From: Symbiodinium natans
Lineage: Eukaryota; Sar; Dinophyceae; Suessiales; Symbiodiniaceae
NCBI GenBank assembly: GCA_905221605.1
Contig: CAJNDS010000044.1
Coordinates: 43,501-107,500, forward strand
DNA: 64,000 nucleotides
Reading direction: 5' to 3'
The notes beneath the pieces are model-generated. The model did no database searches. It had not been told where the DNA came from and saw only the letters and a list, made by a program, of their open reading frames with translations. This document shows, one piece after another, positions 17,668 through 31,548 of the stretch. Within the stretch, counting starts at the first letter, position 1. Every line of letters starts with the position of its first letter. A program made the position numbers and the translations under genes.

Positions 17668-20600
17668 ATACTGCACATGGTCCCTTATGCCTTGTTTAAA
17701 AAAGTTCTGAAGTATGTGCCGCTGCCTCAAAGGTCGTTTAATCCCTTCTACAAGGATCCCCAAAATTAGGGTTACTCCCAAATATAGTAGATTCCCGGGT
17801 ACAAGCCCTGGAGGCTCCCCAAGCCAGAACACTCCTACCAGCAGGAGGTGGAGAGATCGCTGTTGGCCCCAGTTCCCCATGCAAATGGCCCTTCGCGGAA
17901 AGGGGAACGACCTGGAGGCTTTGGTCAGTAAGATGTGCTTCAGCTGCACATTCGGTCATGGCCCATGCATGGCAAGGTAGTGCGGGGTTCCGATGCCCTG
18001 CGCCTTCGGCGGGACGGAGTCGGACTCCCTGGGTGCACCTGGCGGGAGGGTGGCTACCAATGAACCCTCGTCCGTGTTGCTCATATCTGAAAGGCCGATG
18101 ATGCAACACCAACATGTTACGAGTAGACTGTGAGGACGCGCGTGAATGAAGAGAAAGCTCTTTTACCTTTTTGGAGTTTGGTCTTCACTCGCAACTCCTT
18201 CGTTGCACTGGCAACCAACAGATAGAAGAGTTTTGGCAACAACATCTGGAGACTTTTGGGGCGTTCACGACGACTCGTCGTACTGAGAGTGGGAGTAGTT
18301 GAGCGGCTTGCAATCCATTCTCGTTTCACCGCCTACCATGCCTATGTACAACGCTGCCCAGTAGTTACTTGCTGCTCGAGTAGCAGGTTCTCTTGTAGCT
18401 CTGAATAGCCTTTTTGCCGTTGCGAGAGCAAACGGGGTTGTGTGTGGCTCCGTTCCTCGCAGTGAGCTTGCTTTCGCTTTTGCAAATTTCACACCGACTG
18501 GCAACAGACCGCCCACTGAATCACTGACGCATAAAGGGGCCCGCTACCAAAAAGCAAACTTCCAATCTTTCTGTTGTGAATGTTTTCTGTGCCCCAAAGG
18601 TTTGCAAAACTTGAGCATGTTCTTTTGGGTCCTTGGGCGCGTTCATTCGGTCACATGCGTTTCACTCATATTCTTCGAACTCGGCTTTTTGATTCAATTT
18701 ATTTCTAAAAAAAGGTTATCGTAGCGCCCGCGGTTTGTGTAAGTCTGCTTCTTGGTCTGAGTTTGCCTGTGCTTGAGATTTGAGAGCTGCGTCCGAGTTT
18801 ATTGTGCGCGAGTTTGTATAAGTCTAAGCGTGATTGGACCTTCGGTTCTGAAGCACAGGTGCTCTTGAGTTGGAGGCAAAGAAAGCGCGGAAAGTTTAGG
18901 TTAAGTTTCCGGTGCTTTTGTACGAAAGGATTGCACAATGGAACTTTTCAATAAAGTGGGAAACAAGACAAAGTTACAAAGTTGTACTTCCTGAAAAAGA
19001 TCCAGTTTTTGTTTTTCAGACAGTTTTGATTTTTTCCTTGTTTTCCCAGCAAGAAAACTTCCTTAGGTGCAGTTCTTTTTCAAAAATGGTGATGTCATTG
19101 TGCCAATTGGCCGAGACATCCATGAAACCTTCCATGAACTAATTTTGCATTAATCGAAAGACATCGGGTCAGCCTCAGTTGTGAAGCACTTTGATGAGAG
19201 CACGTACCGAATGTTTCCTTTTTATTGTCAAGAATGGTCGAACGGCCTTTGTTTCAAACCTGCCGAGAGAAAGACGAAAAGACGGAGGAGAGAACGAAAG
19301 AGGTGGACCTCATTCGTAGATGCAACGTGAGTGTCTGGCAAGTACCTGTCTGGCTCGATAGCCCCTGCTGTGTACAGAGCATGAATCAACAAGAACAGCT
19401 GAGCAAGATAAGACAGCCAAGCGCTCGAACGCAAACAACATCCATTTGGGGTCCCGCAGCAGCAGACGCAAGACTTCCTCGGCGGATTCGTCATGTCATC
19501 ATCCTCATCCTGCTCTTTCTCTCGGCAGGATGGTCACGCCGCAGGACGAGTGTGTTTAACGTCCACTCCGGCACAAGCTGTCGGCACATGCGTGTGATTG
19601 TGGACTGGAGTGAAGTTCACGTGTTGTGTAGGGAGTGCTAGCTTCGTTTGGAGTCCCAACGTTTGGATATGATTTCAGCAAGCGTGCGAAAAAAGCATGG
19701 TGAAGCAGCGGTGACCAGCATTGCTCAATGAAGACTGTTGAGACTTGCTTTGCCTTAGCACGCTGATCGAAACACTTTTGAGGGATTTGGGTGGCTTGGG
19801 GCCTTAATCTGGGGCTTTAAAGCTCTGTTCGCGTTCTGGGTGGATCACTGTCGCTATACGACACAGCTTTTATGACAATGTGTTCACAGTGATAAACGTG
19901 GCTGCGTCGGTGCCTTTGTTTCCGGGCGGCCAAGCGAGAAAAGAATCTGCAGGATGCTTTACGTTGAGGCCACAACACAACCAGGCTGAAAAATCACAAG
20001 CATGTGTCGCAGTCGTGTACCACAACACACCACCAAAGCCGGTTGTCACGACACAAACACATAGCACTTTGATTACGTAAACTCGGCCGTAGAAAGTTTG
20101 AAGCCCGGTTTTGTGTTGAGATTTGTTAAGCACCTGGAGTTTGTTCACACAATCTGTTTGATTGCTTCTCCGATTGTAGTGTTGGCTTCACTCAGCTTTC
20201 CTTCAGGCCCCAGCGCGAGAGGATTCGCCGGCCCGCACAGAAGAGGTGCGGGAAGATGGGCAAGTGCCACGGCAAGTGCCACAGCAAGCTGGGGATGTGC
20301 CGGGAATGCACTGGGAGTGCTGGAAAGCGGGTATATTGGCAGGTTCGTTAAGTTTGAACTTTCGGGTTTAAGCCGCGGCATCTGGCGAACATGCGTGCGA
20401 GGATACTCAAATATTCCACATCAACTGTGGAAATTCATGTCTGGCAGTGCCGAAGCATGGCAGGAAGCGGCATGTTTGCTCAAAGGGCCCTGTGCATACG
20501 CATCTTTTCCCGAGAATGCAACCATCTCATTTGGCGAATCAGGGCTAACGTCAAGACCACCCTGTAGTGATGTACAGTTCCCTGAAAGCCAGAGACAATC

Positions 20601-21278
20601 AAAAAAGCCAGTGCCTTTTATGTAGCACCAACTCTGTTCGTAGTTGTCCCCTCTTGCCTCGACTTGCGCCGATGTTCTTGAAGTTCCTTCTGAAGTTGCC
20701 TTGTGTCTCGGAGTTGCCACTGGACAGTCGTGACTGCCTCAACAGATTCAAGGGCCGAGTGATTCTGATTGTCGTTCTCTCTGACTGCTTAGTGCTGCTT
20801 CCCTGCACTTAAGTGGTTCAATAGCTTGTTCTTCGTGATACGGTCAAGCTGCTTCAGAAACTTTGCAGGCGCTGCCGAGCTGCACGAATACTTGACACAC
20901 TGAATGGGACAGCAAAATACAGCACTCCGGATCATCTGGGCGATCCCACTGCCGGAATTTCAAAGCCTGCGCTCGAGGCAGCTCGTAGACACTAGCTGAG
21001 CAGTGCTTGGATCGAAAAGGAATCGCAAAGTATTCGGGCAATCCGATCTTTTCAGCGTTTAATGTCTCTGTCAAAGTCATTCTCAGTCTTTGGACGTCTG
21101 ACGCAATCCAAGGTATGTTCGCCGCAAACAAAAGCCTTTGGTGACTCCTATGTGTTTGGCCTTCCATCTAGAATCTCCTAGAATCTCCGGGACCTCGTAG
21201 AGTCTCCCGTGGAATCTCCTAGAGAGCTCTGATAGCTGCTATGCGAGAGCCACGTTGGGGTCTTTGCACTCTTGGAAG
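17668..21278. other. 3.6 kb without a gene I can support
   Basis: Several frames reach 70-175 codons (17714-17980 +, 19225-19641 +, 20098-20625 +) but have skewed composition, no recognisable domain and no consistent exon chain. A small perfect inverted repeat ACGACGA-C-TCGTCGT lies near 18266. The 5' exon(s) and leader-acceptor site of the downstream AAR2 gene must lie in the right part of this region but were not identified. Confidence 0.4.
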
Positions 21279-24200
21279 GTGCTGCGATTGGCAGAGCATG
21301 GCGCTTCGGTCCTTTGCCTTGGTTGCCCAGAAGGTCCGTGGCACGTCCGTTGGCACATGTGCGAGGTTTCTTGCAGAGGAAGTTGCGTTTTCCGTCCTTT
21401 CCAAGCCTTTCTAATCTTTCTAGTCTTTCCCATATGGAAAGTCTTTTGCAGTGGCGGATTGCGAAGTGTCATAGCAGTGAAGTCCCATTCTTGTATCCCC
21501 AAGGACCATGACATGACATGTCACGAACGACTCGGAGTAATGGCAGCAATTACTGCCGCGACTCTACTTGCATCGATCCGCTTCTCACCTTTGCACACAT
21601 GCCTTTTGGTCAGCTGTTTCTGTGTTGCTGTATCTTCTTCTTCTGAGACTTCTGACAGTTTCATTACGCTTCTCGGATACGAGCGAAGCGTGTACCCGAC
21701 ATCTTTTGCCCTCGCGCTCCTTGATGCCGGGTCTTTCTTATGCTTAAACTCATTTTGTGGGTGTTTTGCGTGGGTGTTGAAAACTTGCGGGACCGTACCT
21801 GATCGTGCATTCTCGGCATTTCTCTGTTTCGAGATGCTTCGAGGTTCTGTTGGGGTCACGAGTGCCAGTGCCAACCGACCCCGGAATCCCAGACGTTAGG
21901 ATGTCAACAAACCATGTAACAGCCGCATGTTCGTCGCTGGAAGCCCAGCAGCAACGGACACAAGTATGTCTTTGTTCTATGCGATTCGATTTGCAGCTTG
22001 CCATGGATGCAAGAAGGCATGCTTTTTGGCCTTGACTATGCGGCGTGGTCCGTTGGGCCCCGGCCGCATGGTCGCAAGGACCAGGCAAACATTGCTGACC
22101 ATCGTGCCAAATCTCGCTTGGAGAGCTTGTCCGTGTGTCCGAGTTGGACAAGCTTGAGGTTTATGGGTGTGAAACTGGTGCCGCCGGGGCTTCATTATCT
22201 TTACTGCAGCGCAAGTGCGGGTCTCGTTACGAGCACCGCATGCTCACCTCTCTCTCTGTCACTCTCTCCTGTTTTTGTTTCTCTCTCTTTCTCTCTTTCT
22301 TTCTTTCTGTATGTCTTTCTTTCTTCACAACTTCAAGGTGCTGCAGAGGACGTGGGACTTGCTCGCAGCGGCTTCTTCCTCCACTTGAGGCGGACTGAGC
22401 TGTGCTTCACTCACAGCTCTGACTAAAGTTGAATTTTCTTTGTTGTACTAATGGAGCTGTGCTTTGCTCAAGAGACAGACGGACAGACAGGCAGACTCGT
22501 CGACTTTTTCATTGAAGTCGCAGAACAATAAAGTCCACTGCAGAGATGGATCTTCGAGATTCGGCCATTTAGTTGTGAACTTTGGTCTTACTTGAAACAT
22601 ACAAGCTACAATATGCAAAGCTATGTTGGCAGCCAATGACATGACAGTTTGCAGAACTGTCAGACACCGCAGAGACTGCATTGTCTGTGCACCACCATTG
22701 CAGCTACGCCCGTGGGCGGCGATGAGTGTTCAGGATGACGAAATAGGTCTGCTGGGCACTTGGCAAGGCGAAGCATGGCGCAAAGATAGAAAGAGAACAC
22801 CGAACTGCGAACTTTTTTTGGCTCACAAGGGCATCCAGGGCTGTGGCACGACAAGTATGCGCAGGCCCAAGGACGTGGCCGTGTTCCGCTGGGATCCAGA
22901 GGGCGAGGACATTGTAGACTTTGCTTCTAGCCACGATGGGGAGAATGCCGGAAGTGCGAAAGAAAGATGAAAAAGGTTCTCATTTTTCCAGAAAGCTCGT
23001 TTCGGGGTGCAAGGAGCTCACACGACCTAGCCGGCGCCTCGGGTCTGAAGCGAGACGTCGAAGGTGGTTTAACGCGACCCTGGCGGCCCTGTTCACCTTT
23101 CCAAGCTGCAACCGGTGCAAACCCGGCGCAAATCCGGTGCAAACTGTGGGAGGCCCCGACGAAGAACTTCGGTATGCGGACGGTGCTCGGAGCTTCGACT
23201 TCGACCGGAACCTTGGCCCCTGGGCGCCATGAGGTGTTCTTGAGAGCAAAAACAGAACAAATCTGGAAAAGCGAGGTCCCTACCCGCTGGAGCTGCGGGA
23301 GCCCTGGGCGGAGCTCACGCGGCACGTGCGGGGCTCGCAACCTCTTCGCAAGTTCATCTCCTCGTTTCCTCATCGTTGCCTCCTGCCCCATCGTTTCATC
23401 TCATCGTTTCCTCATTTTCATCTTGTGTCGTTTTGTTAAACGTGAGGCGACGGCGGAGCTGGCCGCCAGGATCGAGCCGGTCTCGGGCCGAGTCCGCTCC
23501 AAGCGCGCCGAGTATGACGCCCTGAGCTTAGTTAGCGTTCCAAGAACTCCGAGAAGCTCGCGGAAGCTCTCTCTTTCTAAAACTCACTCCATCTCCCTTC
23601 TTTTCTTTCCCTTTGAGGAATGATCATGTTTGTACTTGCATGAGCAAAGGATGTCAGTGTGCTGTTTTCGTGTGTGTTTGTTTTTCGAATTTCTTTGCAC
23701 TCGAGGCCCCTCCTCAAAGCGCTGAGAACGAGGAGCAGGATGGGGACGAGGCGGCTTAAAAAATCACTGAAAAAAGTAGACCATGTTTGGGAACTCTGTG
23801 TTGACACCCCCAGAAAAAGCTGCGCCTCTCTTGGAACTGGCGGAACTTCTCACGAGAGGTCATGGCAGATGCAAGGCGGGTGTGTGTGTGTGTGTGTGTG
23901 TCTGTGTGTTCTCTCAGAATTGTTCGCAGACACGTTCGAGTGCCAGGAAGGGAGCTACCATCGAGTCAAACAGCACCACGCCTCGATGTGATCTCTGAGT
24001 GTAGTGAGTGTAGGAGTACCGCCGAGTACCGCCGTTTTCGTTTTCACATCCTTTCAGCTTTTCAAGGCTCGCTCTTCTTCTCATCCGTCCCACGGGTGCG
24101 GAAGGCCTGAGACACGACGAGGAGACTCAGAGCCGATCGGAGAGAGCCTGGTCTGATAAGGGACGCACCGCTGCCGAGATCACGCAGCACTGGCCCCACC

Positions 24201-27200
24201 TTTGCGGTCTGCACCTTTTGTAACCTTTCGTTTTGTGGACTAAAGCATCCCTGAAATGTCGCGAGAACCGAGGTTGCACATGGACCGCACAGTGCAGCTC
24301 GAGGACCTCAACACCAGACTGTCCATCTCCTGGAACCAGTGAACGACCCGATGTGTCCCAATTTGACTCCGAAGTGTGCTCACCATGGCAGGAAATGCTG
24401 GAGCGGGAGTACTCGGGCAATGAACTGGCCATGTTGGGAGTCCCTTGGGCCTGACGAGAGTGTGGCGGAAGTGTCACACCACGAGTACCTTTGGAGGCTC
24501 TCCCCACCCGAGGAACTGCAGCTGGCTTACATCGCCTTCCTCCTGGGACAAAACGCCGATGGCTTCGATCAGCCTGGACCACAGTTTGCTGCAGTCGCAG
24601 CTCACCGCAGAGCACCACAGATCACCGGAGAGAAGAGGCCCCGAATACGAAATAAGTTTGCCGGGTCAGAATGTTCGCCATTTTCAAGCCGCTTGCATTC
24701 AGCTGTCAGCTCGCGTTGCTGTGTGTTTGCTTTCGTCTATTTTCTCGCATTTTCTGAGGTGGCGTGCTTTGTTGCAGCTGCTGTGCAGCTGCGAGGAGGC
24801 TGCTCATCGACGATCTGAGCCAGAGTCCTACTGACAGCGTTGAGCAAAAGTCAGCTGAGTTCTGGTGCGACTATTGGGACCTAGACCGAAGCTGGTTCGG
24901 GCCTCTCAGAGCCTGAAAGGGCTGCAGAATGCGGGGATACGCGAGGTTGTACGCGGAGCTGCTGAGGGCTTTCTTCGCTCAACTGAGCCAGGCAAGCGCC
25001 CACTCCGCATCTCTTTCGTCTCTTTCGTCTCTTTCGTCTCTTTCGTCTCTTTCGTCTCTACAGTAGCTTCTTTCTTGTTCCATGCTTTTCGACTGTTCTC
25101 AGGCACCTGCAGACCTCTTCGGAGACGACCTGACCAAGGCAACACATGTCAAGTAACTCATGTAGGCACAAGTTGAGTAAGCATCGGTGAACACAAGTTG
25201 CAAACATCTGGTGAGAACGTAGTGAAAACACAGCAGACGTCGTAACGCGATGAAGCTTCAATGTACTTGCGCTGGTCCGAGTGGTAGGACAACTTTCTGG
25301 GAAGCTGCACGCTGTCCCTCCTGGAGATCTGTGAAGAGGCAGATCACATGTGCAGCAATTTCTAATCAACTCGCGAAGCTTCTCAACACCTGTGTTTGTA
25401 AGCATATGCGTTTCTTGTGCGTTTCTTGTCTTGTTGTGCAAGATTTTGCCCGGGCACGGCTCTTTGAGCAATGTTCTTTGGACAGTTTTTGACTCAGGGG
25501 CCGGCCAAGCTGCGAAAGCGCTGCGCCAAGCTCCGGCCCGGCTTGCCCGGGTTCAGAGAGCACTCCGAGTGGAGAGCATAGTGGAGAGCACTCTGAGTGG
25601 AGATCTGAGTGGGACTGCTCTCAGAGAGCGTTGAGATTTTTTCGGGGGGAATGTGCCCAGAACGCAGCTCGCAGCGAACGCAAAGCAGCGAACGTGGAGA
25701 GTTTGTGCGAGATTGTCTGCAGGCAGCTGGTAGAGGAGAAGTTTGGCCTTTCGACCCAGGCCAGAAGTTTCATCCAGCCTCCGGCTTGGGCCGCTCACCC
25801 GAAGAGGCCCTCACAGTAGCCTATCCATAGCATCAACATCCGTCTCAACCAAAAACACCTTCTCCCCAGAGCCATTGTGTTCTATGAAGTTCAATTGTAT
25901 TCTATTCCCTTGTATTTCCTTGTATTCCATTGTATTCCATTGTATTCCATTGTACTCTATTGTGCAACTGAAGAGGTGATGCGGGGTCAGATTTTGAACG
26001 GGCCAATCTGGAAACATGAACGCGTGCAAGGGCCGTAATGTTGGTTCGTTTGCTATTCTCTCTTTCTTGCCCTGACAAATTGGCGCCTTTTGATGTTGTC
26101 AAATCACACTTTGTTTTGTGATGTGTGCAAAAGCTGGGGGGCCCAGCGTGCGAATAGAGGTGCCGCATCTCCTCTCTCTCCTTCTCTCGCTGATTCCTTC
26201 ATGTTATTTGTTTAGAGTGGGATTGGGGTGTTTGTTTCAAGTTGTTAATCGACAAGGGCTGGATTGCTGAGAGGGACCACAGCAGGCAGATCCCTGCGTT
26301 GCGCGCTCGGGGGCAGCTGACGCTAATCAGAGGAACACTGAAAGAGCTCACTTGCGCGGCGCCCACGGGCTGAGAAAATGATTCCGATGACGGTTTGGGG
26401 GGGAACTTACAAGCAGCCCCTCTCCGAGTGTTGTCCTAGGCTGCAAGCGTCACACTACCCGTGTAGGACCTGCCAAGCTATATTCGCTGCCTGAGACGAG
26501 TGCATCAACTTATTCAGAATATGAACCCAACTTCAATATGGACCCGGAGCTTGTTTGCGGATTGTTTGTTCTTTTCAGCGATTTGCTTTCGAGTTTTGCA
26601 TACACTAGTATGCACTCATTCCCAGCTCCCGTGTGCATTTCGCACGGCCCCCGTGCTTATTCCGTGAGCGAAATCATGATCCAGCCAAGGTCCGCATTCG
26701 GTGGATCTGGGGAGTAAGCCTCCATTTCCTCTATATGTCTAGTAATATTTCTGCGCGAGCGCCGCCTCGGCAAAGGTCCCGAGGCGAATTGAGGGTTCAC
26801 TACCGTTACTCATGGGAGTTCGAGCGCGCTAAGTTTTGCGCTGCCCTGATAAGTAGTGGTTTAGTCTGGTGCTGCGCCGCCCTCAGAAGTAGGAGCGCTG
26901 CTTGAAATCCCAAACTACAGCCAATGCCTGCTGAAGCAGGGAGATGTTAGTAGGGGTGTTGGTCCGTCCAATGGCCCCAGTGCCGCCCACGCCGAGCGGA
27001 TCACGGTCCGACGCCCCTGGTAAGGAGGTGTCGTTTCGGCTTGGGGACGGCCCTCGGCACACACATTTCATGAGTCTGTCCAACGCATCTCCAACGCATC
27101 CCACGCCGCTGGGGGATGAGAGGGGTGGGGGTGGAGGGTGTGGTTCGACACGCCTTGTAAGTTGAGGAGGTGTTGTTGCGGGCACAGGCTATGAGTCCGT

Positions 27201-28211
27201 CCAACTGGCAGGAGTGGTATGGGGGCGAGGGATGAGCGGGGGTGGGCGGCGGGGTAGGACGCGTCAGGCCTCTGGCCACGGTGGATATTGATAATCGGGT
27301 TTCAAGCTATGCGTGTTGATGGCCCATTGTTCTTTGAAGCCAGCTTGCAGAATCGAGAAGGGGGTTGGGCCGGGAGGTGCCGATTTGGAAAGGAGGGAGG
27401 CAGATGGGACGGGTAGCCTTTCCATCACCACCGCCAGAGCGAACGTGAGGTGGTCTGTTGAGTTTCAAGCTTTTTTTGGCAACATCTCCTCTCTCATTTT
27501 TCTTTCTTTTTCTCTCCCTCTCTCTCTCTCTCTCTTTTTTTTTCTCTCTCTCTCTCTCTCTCTTGCTCCCTCTCTCTGTTCTCTCTCTCTCTCTCGCTCT
27601 CTCTGGTTGGTTGGCTGGTGAGGACCTTGCCCTGCTCGGTGAGGATGCCCCCGAGATCGTGGAGGCGCCCCAAAGAAAAAGGAAAGAAGAAAGGAAAGAG
27701 AAAGGAACGAGAAGCGTGGGGGGAAGGGGGGGAGGTTGTAAACGAAAGGATTCGTGGGGGCATTTTGTCGGAGGCATTCGCCCCACCTTTGCGCACCCGT
27801 TTTGCATTGCGTTATACCAATCGTGAGCTCTTGGTTGCTGTTGCTCTTGTTCTTGTTTTTGTGTCTTGTGTTCTCTCTCTTCACACTCTCTCTCTCTCTC
27901 TCTCCCTCTATCTCCGCAAGCCCGAACTCTTTTGGGGTTTATACTTATCGGACTCTTTCTCTTTCTCTTTCTCTTTCTCTTTCTCTTTCTCTTTCTCTTT
28001 CTCTTTCTCTTTCTCTTTCTCTTTCTCTTTCTCTTTCTCTTTCTCTTTCTCTTGTTACACGTGGACTGGGTCGTCAGCGAGAGAAAGAGTGTTTGTCTTT
28101 TTCTTGTTCGTTTCTTGGGGCTCTCGGGTTCTCGCTTTCCTTTTGTCTTTAGCCGAGGCAGGCGCGGCGCCGGCTTCATTGCCGTCGCCCGTCTTCACGG
28201 ACATGGACTGA
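21279..28211 (+). CDS. AAR2: AAR2-like U5 snRNP assembly factor (multi-exon, 5' end incomplete)
   Basis: AAR2 binds the spliceosomal protein Prp8 during U5 snRNP maturation. Exons read by eye, joined in phase: 21279-21333, 22017-22062, 22159-22214, 22338-22389, 22865-22902, 23153-23215, 23276-23325, 23447 to about 23515, less certain pieces near 24066-24107 and 24260-24300, then 24392-24439, 24513-24571, 24759 to about 24812, 24946-24991, 25103-25138, 25498-25537, 25733-25759, 27623-27664 and 28158-28211 (TGA). Family landmarks in order: SVLCLGCPEG, FGLDYAAWSVGPR, GVKLVPPGLHYLYC, GFFLHLRP, FDRNLGPYPLE, HMDRTVQLEDL, ELQLAYIAFLLGQ, WRALLQLLC, APADLFGDDL and DLALLGEDAPEIVE. All acceptors are AG|G; most donors are GC, the rest GT. 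The initiating exon, an exon between 25138 and 25498, and exact ends around 24 kb are missing. The next gene starts 637 bp downstream on the same strand. Confidence 0.85.
23880..23909 (+). repeat. (TG)n microsatellite in an AAR2 intron
   Basis: About 12 GT dinucleotides follow a CGGG block inside the intron between the eighth exon and the uncertain exons. Confidence 0.9.
25011..25061 (+). repeat. TCTCTTTCG minisatellite in an AAR2 intron
   Basis: Five and a half perfect copies of the 9-mer TCTCTTTCG lie between the exons ending at 24991 and starting at 25103, forming a pyrimidine-rich tract just before the acceptor. Confidence 0.9.
25890..25966 (+). repeat. TTGTATTCCA minisatellite
   Basis: About seven imperfect 10-bp units (TTGTATTCCA and variants) lie inside the 1.86 kb intron between 25759 and 27623. 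Confidence 0.85.
26763..26896 (+). repeat. Dispersed repeat family, short copy, in an AAR2 intron
   Basis: CGCCTCGGC (26763-26771) and CCGAGGCGAATTGAG (from 26779) form an inverted pair, followed at 26861-26896 by TTAGTCTGG...GCGCCGCCCTCAGAAG. The same landmarks in the same order recur at 39450-39814, and the first two at 49493-49893. This copy has lost the sequence between the inverted arms. Confidence 0.6.
27510..28053 (+). repeat. Pyrimidine microsatellites (CT)n and (TTTCTC)n around the last AAR2 exons
   Basis: (CT)-rich blocks occupy about 27510-27606 and 27880-27910; (TTTCTC)n, about 16 units, fills about 27954-28053. They flank the exon at 27623-27664 and lead up to the last acceptor at 28157. 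In both identified genes such tracts sit on the coding strand as pyrimidine runs upstream of acceptors. Confidence 0.9.
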
Positions 28212-28848
28212 GAAGGAAGTACTTCTGTAGAGATTTGTAGAGTAGAGTCCTGAATTGAGGGGGGCTGAGGAGGAGACGATGCGAGAGGATCCTCTCTTTC
28301 TCGAGCATCTCGGAGTTGCTGCGACAGTGCTTGAAGATGCCTGAAGATGCTTAAGCCGCATCGCCGCAATCACACGCAGCAAAAGTCAACACGGCTTTAT
28401 GGGGAAGCGTTGCGCATGTTGCTGCGCGATGTTTTTGTGACTTTTTCGCTGACGGAATTGTTTTGTGGTTCGGTGTGACATGGGGTGACAGGAAGACGAG
28501 CTTCTTTTTGAGGCATAGGGTTTAGAGTTAACTTGTGTTAAGACCTCTTTCATCGCCGAAAGTCTCAAAAACTCAGCGACGTTGGGGCGTGATGCGGGTT
28601 AGTTTGCTAATAGACTGGAGCACGACTCGGGGGAGGGAGAGGCGAAATCCCGCTGCATGTTCAAACCTCCTCTCGTTGCTCCAATCTTCGATTACCGCTG
28701 CTGTGTTGAGCGTGGACACTGGACCGTGGATTCAGATGGCGACATGGTGCCTCGTCAGAACAAGACTTGTGCAATATTGTAACAAGTATTTTGACCAAAA
28801 AAATCTAACATGTTGTCGTCAGATGCACAGTGGCTGCGTGTTAAGGCG
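28212..28848 (+). other. Intergenic region between AAR2 and the sorting-receptor gene
   Basis: These 637 bp separate two co-oriented genes. No TATA box or AATAAA-like signal stands out, which is usual for dinoflagellates, where mature mRNAs receive a trans-spliced leader. Several AG sites precede the ATG at 28849 and any could accept the leader. Confidence 0.45.
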
Positions 28849-31507
28849 ATGGCGTCGCCTTGGGCGTGGTTGCTCCTGGCACTTGGTCAGCTCGGCCACT
28901 GCCAGATCAAGGTGTGCGAGCCAGACAAACCGAGAGCTAGAGAGAGAGTTGGCGCCTGGGCACGCACAAACTGATGCCAAGCCTGTTGCCAACTTCAGCT
29001 GAGCACGCAAGGGATAGTGCAATGGGCAGATAAGCCGAACATCCAGCCTCCGCACACCGCAGCACACCGCAGCACGCAGCGCGAAGCAGTCAGCTCGAGC
29101 CATGGACACCAGATGAGTAGCCTAGGGGGCAATACCCAGCCGACAGCAGCCCAGCTCTGTTCCGAAAAGTCCTCCAAGCTGCGGCCGTGCTGTCATCCTC
29201 AAGGTGAATGTATCTACCCCTGTTTCTGAGGCACTCAGTTAGGACTACAGTAGGTTAAGCAACATTTCGCACGCTTGATTGCTACTCACTGCAAAGCCCT
29301 TGAGCTCGAATCCAAGAAGCGCAGTTCATCCAACCGGTGAGAAACTCCAAACTCGTAGCGGAGCAGGAGATTCCCACAGGGGCGAGAGAGCGAGAGAGGG
29401 AGAGGGTGAGAGCGCGAGCACGAGCGAGAGCGCGAGCACGAGCGAGAGCGCGAGAGATGAGCAAAAGCCAGAGGGAGAGGGAAAGGGAAAGGGAAAGGGA
29501 AAGGGAAAGGGAAAGGGAAAGGGACAGGGAGAGAAAGAGAAACAGAGAGAGAGAGAGAGAGAAAGGGAGAGCAAGACAGAGTGAGAGAGAAAGAAGGAGG
29601 CTCGGAGCAGCCAGCAAGCACTCGCAGACAACAGTCCTGTGTTGTATTTCGAGTTTGGCACGCCCCTACGCTAGTCGCCACGTGCTTGCACCCTAAGGGC
29701 ACCAAAGCACACGCCATAGTGGATCGGGAGATGGAAAGATTGGGGGATTCCCCGAAGTGTTCAAAGCTGGTCAGACACCTCCCGACATGGCGAGGGAGGC
29801 CGCTAGGACCTCAAGCAGATGAGAATCCGTCTTGTTCGTGGCGAAACACTTGTGAAAGCCAGTGTACCTGCACTTTGCATGTCGCCAAATGGAAGGAGTT
29901 CAACCACCTGCAATGACCGCCACAGTGCCCCACAGGCTACTCCCGTGTGACACCGTCAGGGGCGCCAAAAAAAAACGCGGCGCTGCAACAGGCAGGGGAC
30001 CAACAATAACTAGGCCTAACAACACCGAGCCAAGTGGCAGTCATGACGTGAAGTTGGCATCTGGCCAGCAAGGGGCTATGAGGCGTGACGGTGACCCACA
30101 ATGTGCAACACCCTCGGGGGCACCTAGCCAACATCCACGCCGTCCTCTTCGTCAAGACCAACAGCCAACAGCTGACTGGTCCTGAAGCGTCGACTGCCCC
30201 GCCGGAGCACGCGCAACAGTGAACGTTGCGAGGACACTCCGCGACGTGCGCCTCAGCTGTGAAGACAAGTGGAGACAGGGAAGGATGGCAGCGGCACCAG
30301 CGCAACTATTACATGAACGCTTACGCCCCGGACTTGAAGAGTAAGCGCGTAGCCCTGATTGCAGAAACATGGACAGACCACCACGTGAATGGGAAGAGCG
30401 GCCGACTCACCACCAGATCCCGGACACCGGACGGAGAGCCCCCATGTGCCACCACGCGAAGGCATCCCCACACCAGCCGGAGCACCACATTGACAACACA
30501 ATGCTGACCGATCCGAAAGGGCCACCCTCTCCCCACCTACGCCACGGGAGGCTGGAGACCGGGACCAGGAGAAGCGCGTCGAGGCGGAGACCGAGGAAGC
30601 AGAGCACTTCATGCTTACAACACAACGGCGGATGGGTCAAAGAGGCATGGGAGAAGAGAGCCACCGTGCAAGCAAATAGCCAGACTTGCTAAGGCAAAAC
30701 GCGCAAGAGAGGGAGCTTCGGGATTTCTGGTTGTCTTAGGTCGGGCTGATGCCCAAGCCTCCATTGTGCCGCTCTATTCTGGTTGGGCACTATTTAACAT
30801 AAAGCCATCTGTCAATCCTCGGACGTACTCACCTGCACAGCTCCTACCAGGGAGGGTCTCTCACCTGCCATTTCTCCCAATCGGTAATCGTAATTATGCA
30901 TTTGGCCTTAATTGAGGGCAGAATCCACAGCTCGGTACAACCAAATAGGAGTGCACGTTTTTGGCCTGCCCCAAAGATGGACACTTGGCAATGCTGTTTC
31001 GCAATTGTCCCAGCTGATGTTCGTCTTCCTTCCTTGGCACAGTGTTTTTTGCAAAGGTACCCCAAAACCCCCGAAGCCGGGAGTACCCGAACCCAAAGGG
31101 GTAGCAACAGTGCACAGGGAGCCGACCCATGATGGTTAATGTAGTTCGGTTCGTGTTGGGGGAGTAGGAGATGGGGAAGCTCCACGTTGTGCCGGGCACC
31201 AATATCACACATCCTCACACCGACTGACCCGGTGAAGGCACGGTAAACCGTGCCTTCTGGCGGCCCATTTGATTGGGGGGGGGGGCAATACGTGCGGAAG
31301 GAAGGAAGGAAGGAAGGAAGGAAGGAAGGAAGGATGAGAGGATGAGAGGATGAGAGGATGGGAGGATGGGAGAATGAGATGAGAGAATGAGAGAATGAGA
31401 GAATGAGAGAATGAGAGAATGAGAGAATGAGAGAATGAGAGAATGAGAGAATGAGAGAATGAGAGAATGAGAGAATGAGAAAATGAGAAAAAATGAGAGA
31501 ATGAGAG

Positions 31508-31548
<41 letters not shown>

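Noticed and set aside
21255-21899. A 214-codon + strand frame
   Set aside because: Only its first 26 or so codons match AAR2; the remainder is intron 1 read through by chance.
27307-28179. A 290-codon - strand frame with long Lys/Arg runs
   Set aside because: It is the complement of (CT)n and (TTTCTC)n microsatellites and of AAR2 exons on the + strand; microsatellites are open in many frames.
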